Assembly: GCA_963803755.1 (NCBI GenBank)
Contig: CAWDNP010000011.1
Location: 372,001-436,000 of the forward strand
DNA: 64,000 nt
Source of the DNA: CAVUPF01 sp963803755
GTDB lineage: Bacteria; Actinomycetota; Thermoleophilia; Solirubrobacterales; 70-9
Direction of reading: 5' to 3'
The translations under genes and the position numbers were made by a program. The notes below the pieces were generated by a model. It did not search any database. It had not been told where the DNA came from and saw only the letters and a list, made by a program, of their open reading frames with translations. Positions 60,529 to 64,000 of the stretch are shown here, in pieces. Every line of letters starts with the position of its first letter. The stretch's first letter is position 1.

Positions 60529-61476
60529 TCAGTCCGAGGCGCCGACCAAGCGCTCGACGCCTGCCTGTCCGATCGTCTTGCGCAGGCCTTCGCGCAGCTC
60601 GACCTGCGGCTCCCAACCGAGCAGGTCGCGGGCGCGGGCGATGTCAGGGCGGCGCTGCTGGGGATCGTCGACCGGCAGCGGCTCATAGCCGATCTCCGAG
60701 CGGGACTCGGTCACCTCGACCACCGCCTTTGCCAGCTCCAGCAGGGTGAACTCGTCTGGGTTGCCGATATTGACCGGTGAGTGGGCGTCGGAGTTGGCGA
60801 GGGCGACGATCCCGCGAATCAGGTCGTCGACGTAGCAGAAGCTGCGCGTCTGGCTACCGTCCCCGAAGACAGTCAATGGCCGGTCCTGCAGCGCCTGGCG
60901 CAGGAAGGTCGGGATCGCCCGCCCATCGTGGGGCCTCATCCTGCTCCCATAGGTATTAAAAATTCGCACGATCGCTGTGTCCACGCCCTGCTGGCGGTGA
61001 TAGGCCATGGTCAGCGCCTCGGCGTAGCGCTTGGCCTCGTCATAGACGCCACGCGGGCCGATCGGATTGACGTGGCCCCAATACTCCTCTGTCTGGGGGT
61101 GGACCTGGGGATCTCCGTAGACCTCCGAGGTCGAGGCGAGCAGGAAGCGAGCGCGCTTGAACTTGGCGACGCCGAGCATGTGATGGGTGCCGTAGGAGCC
61201 GACCTTGAGGGTGTGCAGCGGCAGCCGCAGGTAGTCGATCGGACTGGCCGGCGAGGCGAGGTGGTAGATGAAGTCGACCTCCTCTGGGACATCGACGTGC
61301 TCGGTGATGTCGACGTTGCGAAACTCAAAGCCCGGATCGCGGATGTGCTCGATGTTCTGCAGCGAGCCGGTCTCGAGGTTGTCGAGGCAGATCACACGGT
61401 GCCCCTTCCCGAGCAGGTGCTCGCAGAGGTGGGAGCCAAGGAAGCCAGCGCCGCCGGTGACCACGCAGGTGCTCAT
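60529..61476 (-). CDS. UDP-glucuronate decarboxylase (UDP-xylose synthase)-like extended SDR
   Basis: A 315-residue nucleotide-sugar SDR. Seen: VVTGGAGFLGSHLCEHLLGKGHRVICLDNLETGSLQNIEHI, YHLASPASPIDYLRLPLHTLKVGSYGTHHMLGVAK, STSEVYGDPQVHPQTEEYWGHVNPIGPRGVYDEAKRYAEAL with the Tyr-x3-Lys pair, RIFNTYGSRMRPHDGRAIPTFLRQAL and DGSQTRSFCYVDDLI. The SPASPIDY and GPRGVYDEAKR blocks are those of UDP-xylose synthase, which decarboxylates UDP-glucuronate with bound NAD. A close UDP-glucose epimerase-like activity cannot be fully excluded. It likely serves cell-surface polysaccharide. Confidence 0.88.
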   Translation of the reverse strand: MSTCVVTGGAGFLGSHLCEHLLGKGHRVICLDNLETGSLQNIEHIRDPGFEFRNVDITEHVDVPEEVDFIYHLASPASPIDYLRLPLHTLKVGSYGTHHMLGVAKFKRARFLLASTSEVYGDPQVHPQTEEYWGHVNPIGPRGVYDEAKRYAEALTMAYHRQQGVDTAIVRIFNTYGSRMRPHDGRAIPTFLRQALQDRPLTVFGDGSQTRSFCYVDDLIRGIVALANSDAHSPVNIGNPDEFTLLELAKAVVEVTESRSEIGYEPLPVDDPQQRRPDIARARDLLGWEPQVELREGLRKTIGQAGVERLVGASD

Positions 61477-61592
61477 CTTCGGCCGATGCTACCTGGGTTC
61501 GGGCGCCAGCGCCAGCCTGGGACTTAGTGCAATTTTCATGAACCCTCAGCCCCAGAAAACGCCTAGAGGAGCCTTGGTCGTCCCGGCGCAAA

Positions 61593-61632
61593 GCGACTGG
61601 CCCTCCGAACCGGCGGGCTCAAGGCCAGTCGC
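61593..61632 (-). terminator. stem-loop downstream of the coiled-coil gene
   Basis: GCGACTGGCC (61593-61602) and GGCCAGTCGC (61623-61632) form a perfect 10-pair stem around a 20-base loop, 14 bases after the stop of the minus-strand coiled-coil gene; TTTGC follows on that strand. A likely terminator, which also supports that gene being real. Confidence 0.6.
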
Positions 61633-61645
61633 GTGCGCGGGCGGC

Positions 61646-62162
61646 TCAGCGCAGGGCGGAGAGCTGGTCGGCGACCTGGTCGACTAGGTCCTGGGCGCGA
61701 GAACTCTGCTCGTCGATCGCCTTGCGGACGCGCTGCTCGACCTCTTCGCGGTTGCGCTTCAGCGTGGTCTCGACGGTACGCTGGCGCCGGCGCGCCTCGC
61801 GCTCGACCCGGACTCGGGTCTTCCTGGCTTCGGTGGTCGCCCTGCGACGGGCGGTGGCGCCGCGGCGCTCGGCCCGCTTCAGCGATTTGCGCAGTTGGAC
61901 GCGATAGGCCTTGATCTGCTTCTCGGCGGCGCTGCGGCCGGTCCAGGGCTCGACCAGGTCCGAGATGCGCTCGGTGACGCCCAGGACAGCGCCGACAGGG
62001 AGGTCGACGGCGACCTCGGCGACGGACTGGATCTGGTTGCGCTCGGGAGGCGCGGGTGTGGCCTTGGCAGCGCGAGTGGATTTGGCAGTGCGCTTTGAGT
62101 TCGTGGCGGTGCGCTTCGCCGGGGTCTTGGTGGATTTCCCGTTGCTGGTCTGGGGTCGGCAT
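61646..62162 (-). CDS. basic Lys/Ala-rich coiled-coil protein (phasin- or HbhA-like), frameshifted near its start
   Basis: Not found as a simple reading frame. The frame ending at TGA 61646 encodes NGKSTKTPAKRTATNSKRTAKSTRAAKATPAPP, then IQSVAEVAVDLPVGAVLGVTERISDLVEPWTGRSAAEKQIKAYRVQLRKSLKRAERR and a long heptad-like helix (RRQRTVETTLKRNREEVEQRVRKAIDEQSSRAQDLVDQVADQLSALR). It has no start codon of its own. ATG 62162 (MPT) is one base out of frame; dropping one C from the run of four at 62152-62155 gives MPTQTSNGKSTKTPAKR, a 171-residue protein. Protein-like composition, terminator and upstream operators support it. Function unknown: DNA- or membrane-associated scaffold is a guess. Confidence 0.65.
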
Positions 62163-62220
62163 AGAAGTCGTATCCCTTCGATCGTTCGGATTGTCTGCCT
62201 CGAGCGTTCGCGAGTGTAGC

Positions 62221-62249
62221 GAACATATGTTCTTTACGAACACACGTTC
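62221..62249 (-). promoter_or_regulatory. two tandem SOS-box (LexA-type) palindromes
   Basis: GAACATATGTTC (62221-62232) and GAACACACGTTC (62238-62249) both match the Gram-positive/actinobacterial LexA site GAAC-N4-GTTC exactly; each has CGAAC on one side. Centres are 17 bases apart. They lie about 60 bases before the ATG of the minus-strand coiled-coil gene and overlap the region where a -35 would fall relative to a TACACT -10 (62213-62218). Confidence 0.65.
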
Positions 62250-62298
62250 TAAAACCAGCCAGGGTCGATAGTTACAGGGCAGTTCCCGGGGCGAGATC

Positions 62299-63138
62299 TT
62301 AGGCCGACTCTAAGGCCGCCTGAGCCTCTCGAACGATCGCGAGGTTGCGGCCGCCGCTCGCGGCGGCGATCAGATAGCGGGCCTCAAGGCCCAGGTCGGC
62401 CCGCTCCAGGGCGAGGTCGCCGAAGGCAACCTCGCCGCCTGCCTCGCGGACGATCAGCTGCGCCGCCGCCGCGTCAACCGAGCGGCAGGGACGCAGGCTG
62501 AGCATCGCGTCGAACCGACCGGCGGCGACGTAGGCGGCCGTAATCGCGATCGAGCCGACTACGCGCAAGCGGTAGACCTTGGCGGCCAGCGCCTCGATCG
62601 CCGGCAGCGAGCGCTCCGGCTCGGCTGCCTCGACCCCGAGCAGCTCCAGTTTGCCGCCGTCCGCGCCGACCCGGATCGGCTCCCCGCCGAGGGTCGCGCC
62701 GCCGCCACGCCGCGCGATGAACTCATCCCCGGCCCCGAAGTCATAGACGTAGCCAAACTCGACGTCGGCCATCGAGGAGCCCGAGGCGATCGCGATGCTG
62801 AGGCTGTGGGAGGGAAGGGTGCGGCGAGCGTTGAGCGAGCCATCGATCGGGTCGATCACGACCCTCGCCGCGGCGTCGGGACCGAAGCTCACCTCGCCGC
62901 GCTCCTCAGAGACGGCGAGGAAGGAGGCGCCCTCCGCGGCAAGCGCCTCCAACTCGGAAAAGACGGCCTCCTCGCAGCGGCGGTCTATCGCTAGGCTGCG
63001 GTCACCGCCCTTCCCCACCCCCTCATAGACGGTGCGCGCCTCGATGCCTGGCGCCTGCTCGAAGATCGCTCGCTGGGCGGCCACCACGCGGCGGCAGATT
63101 CCCAGCCAGTCTGCGGAGAAAACGTCCACCGAGCCCAT
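62299..63138 (-). CDS. inositol monophosphatase-family protein
   Basis: A 279-residue metal-dependent phosphatase of the FIG superfamily: Lys/Asp in GKGGDRSLAIDRRCEEAVFSEL, Glu in AVSEERGEV, the metal motif VVIDPIDGSLNARRTLPSHSLSIAIA and RVVGSIAITAAYVAAGRFDAMLSLRPCRSVDAAAAQLIVREAGGE, where Ser-Val-Asp replaces the usual W-D. Substrates may be inositol phosphate, fructose bisphosphate or histidinol phosphate. ATG 63138 is chosen; the frame is open to 63459 but that is antisense to the helicase gene. Divergent from the helicase by 35 bases. Confidence 0.86.
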   Translation of the reverse strand: MGSVDVFSADWLGICRRVVAAQRAIFEQAPGIEARTVYEGVGKGGDRSLAIDRRCEEAVFSELEALAAEGASFLAVSEERGEVSFGPDAAARVVIDPIDGSLNARRTLPSHSLSIAIASGSSMADVEFGYVYDFGAGDEFIARRGGGATLGGEPIRVGADGGKLELLGVEAAEPERSLPAIEALAAKVYRLRVVGSIAITAAYVAAGRFDAMLSLRPCRSVDAAAAQLIVREAGGEVAFGDLALERADLGLEARYLIAAASGGRNLAIVREAQAALESA

Positions 63139-63173
63139 CCTATGGAGGGCACCCACTCGGGTAGCGTTGGACC

Positions 63174-64000
63174 ATGCTCGTTTTGGCCGAAGCCCAGGAG
63201 CGTGCCGTCCGTCATGGCGATGGCCCGCTGCTGGTACTGGGCGCGGCCGGGACCGGCAAGACCGAGGCGCTGGCGCGGCGCCTAGCTCACCTCTCCGCGG
63301 CCGGGGCCAGCCCCGAGCAGGTCCTAGTCCTCGCCTCGACCCAGGCCACGGCAAGGCGACTGCGAGAGCGCGTCGAGGTGCTCTTGGCCGGGCCCTTCGA
63401 GGAGCTTTGGGTCGGCGATTGGGACACGCTCGGCGAACGGCTGCTGCGCGAGCACTCAACGGCCGCCGGCCTCAACCCGTTCTTCGACGTGCTCGGGCCC
63501 GCGGAGCGGCTAGCGATGCTGCTCGACCGGCTTGAGGAGCTGCCGCTGCGCCGCCACGAGATCCGCGGCAACCCGGCGGGGCTGCTGGCCCGGCTGCTGG
63601 AGCGGATCGACGCCCTTAAGGCCGAGGCCATAGGAGCCGAGGCGATCGAGTCCCGCGCCCGTGAAGAAGAGGCCGGGGCGAGCGACGATGCCTCCCGGGA
63701 GGCCGCTCGGCGAGAGCGGGAGTTCGCGGAGCTGTTCGACGCGCACGACCGCATCCTCGCCTCCGCCGACAGCCTCGACCGGGGCGACATCTTCCTCGCC
63801 CTCAATTGCCTGCTGGCAGACCGGCCCGACGCACGCCGCGAGATCGCGACTCGCTTTCGCTTCGTGATGGTCGACGAGCTGGAGGAGACGACCCGAGCCC
63901 AACGGGGAACCCTCGCCAAGCTGGCTGTCGACAACTCAAACCACCTCTACGCATTGGAGGGGGATGGAGCGGCCGCTAGGCCGCGGGTCCTGGCATGGGA
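63174..64000 (+). CDS. UvrD/REP-type DNA helicase, N-terminal part (3' end cut by window)
   Basis: The frame from ATG 63174 is open to the window end (275 residues). It begins with a Q-motif-like LAEAQERAVRHGDGPLLVLGAAGTGKTEALARRLAHL, where GAAGTGKT is the Walker A loop, then QVLVLASTQATARRLRERVEVLL (motif Ia) and FRFVMVDELEETTRAQRGTLAKLA, the Walker B region where most UvrD proteins have VDE-F-QDT. The LEETTR variant and the 1B region rich in Glu and Arg resemble actinobacterial AdnA-like helicases, but the nuclease end is not in the window. Role: DNA unwinding in repair or recombination. Confidence 0.88.
   Translation, partial: MLVLAEAQERAVRHGDGPLLVLGAAGTGKTEALARRLAHLSAAGASPEQVLVLASTQATARRLRERVEVLLAGPFEELWVGDWDTLGERLLREHSTAAGLNPFFDVLGPAERLAMLLDRLEELPLRRHEIRGNPAGLLARLLERIDALKAEAIGAEAIESRAREEEAGASDDASREAARREREFAELFDAHDRILASADSLDRGDIFLALNCLLADRPDARREIATRFRFVMVDELEETTRAQRGTLAKLAVDNSNHLYALEGDGAAARPRVLAW

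Overview
The window is a stretch of high-GC bacterial chromosome, densely coded on both strands, with start codons that are often GTG or TTG and many 4-base ATGA/GTGA gene overlaps. Gene content points to an actinobacterium: F420-type deazaflavin oxidoreductase, decaprenyl-phosphate phosphoribosyltransferase-type UbiA protein, a KGD-like 2-oxoglutarate dehydrogenase fusion, DUF3817, a long ThyX-like protein, and a c-di-AMP riboswitch in front of a cell-wall hydrolase. Class Thermoleophilia (Solirubrobacterales or relatives) is my best guess; that is inference, since no rRNA is present. I see no tRNA, rRNA, CRISPR array, insertion sequence or prophage.

Layout. 1-4.9 kb: end of an MFS transporter, msrB, a cytochrome c/serS/response-regulator operon on the minus strand, flavin reductase and F420-type oxidoreductase. 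5.0-19.5 kb: a complete 14-gene nuoA-N operon for respiratory complex I, all on the plus strand, with an operator-like inverted repeat in its promoter region; nuoD and nuoG each carry a single-base frameshift. 19.5-30 kb: mixed metabolic and membrane genes, including a duplicated ThyX-like protein, CBS protein, a TetR regulator facing a CrtA-like oxygenase across paired palindromic operators, a flippase-like membrane protein, a sulfotransferase, a RibD-like reductase and an ACAD11-type acyl-CoA dehydrogenase. 30.2-31.0 kb: a VapBC toxin-antitoxin pair. 31.1-43.8 kb: an ACAD10/11-type kinase gene (frameshifted), two two-component systems, DEAD-box helicase, quinone reductase, PfkB kinase, citrate synthase, UbiA prenyltransferase and a small-protein/nucleotidyltransferase cassette. 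43.9-56.5 kb: FAD oxidase, double-SDR fatty acyl reductase, a very large E2-E1 2-oxoglutarate dehydrogenase, a candidate structured RNA, aconitase, a frameshifted SDR and the riboswitch-controlled NlpC/P60-like protein. 56.7-64 kb: carboxyltransferase and methylmalonyl-CoA mutase large subunit (propionyl-CoA to succinyl-CoA), UDP-xylose synthase-like SDR, a basic coiled-coil protein behind two SOS-box palindromes, an inositol monophosphatase-like protein and the start of a UvrD-like helicase.

How it fits together: citrate synthase, aconitase and 2-oxoglutarate dehydrogenase give much of the TCA cycle; the carboxylase and mutase feed succinyl-CoA into it; complex I reoxidises the NADH. Five otherwise conserved genes carry one single-base frameshift each, and on my reconstruction all five lie next to an AGAC/GTCT sequence. 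Sequence error is the simplest explanation and should be tested before any of them is called a pseudogene.
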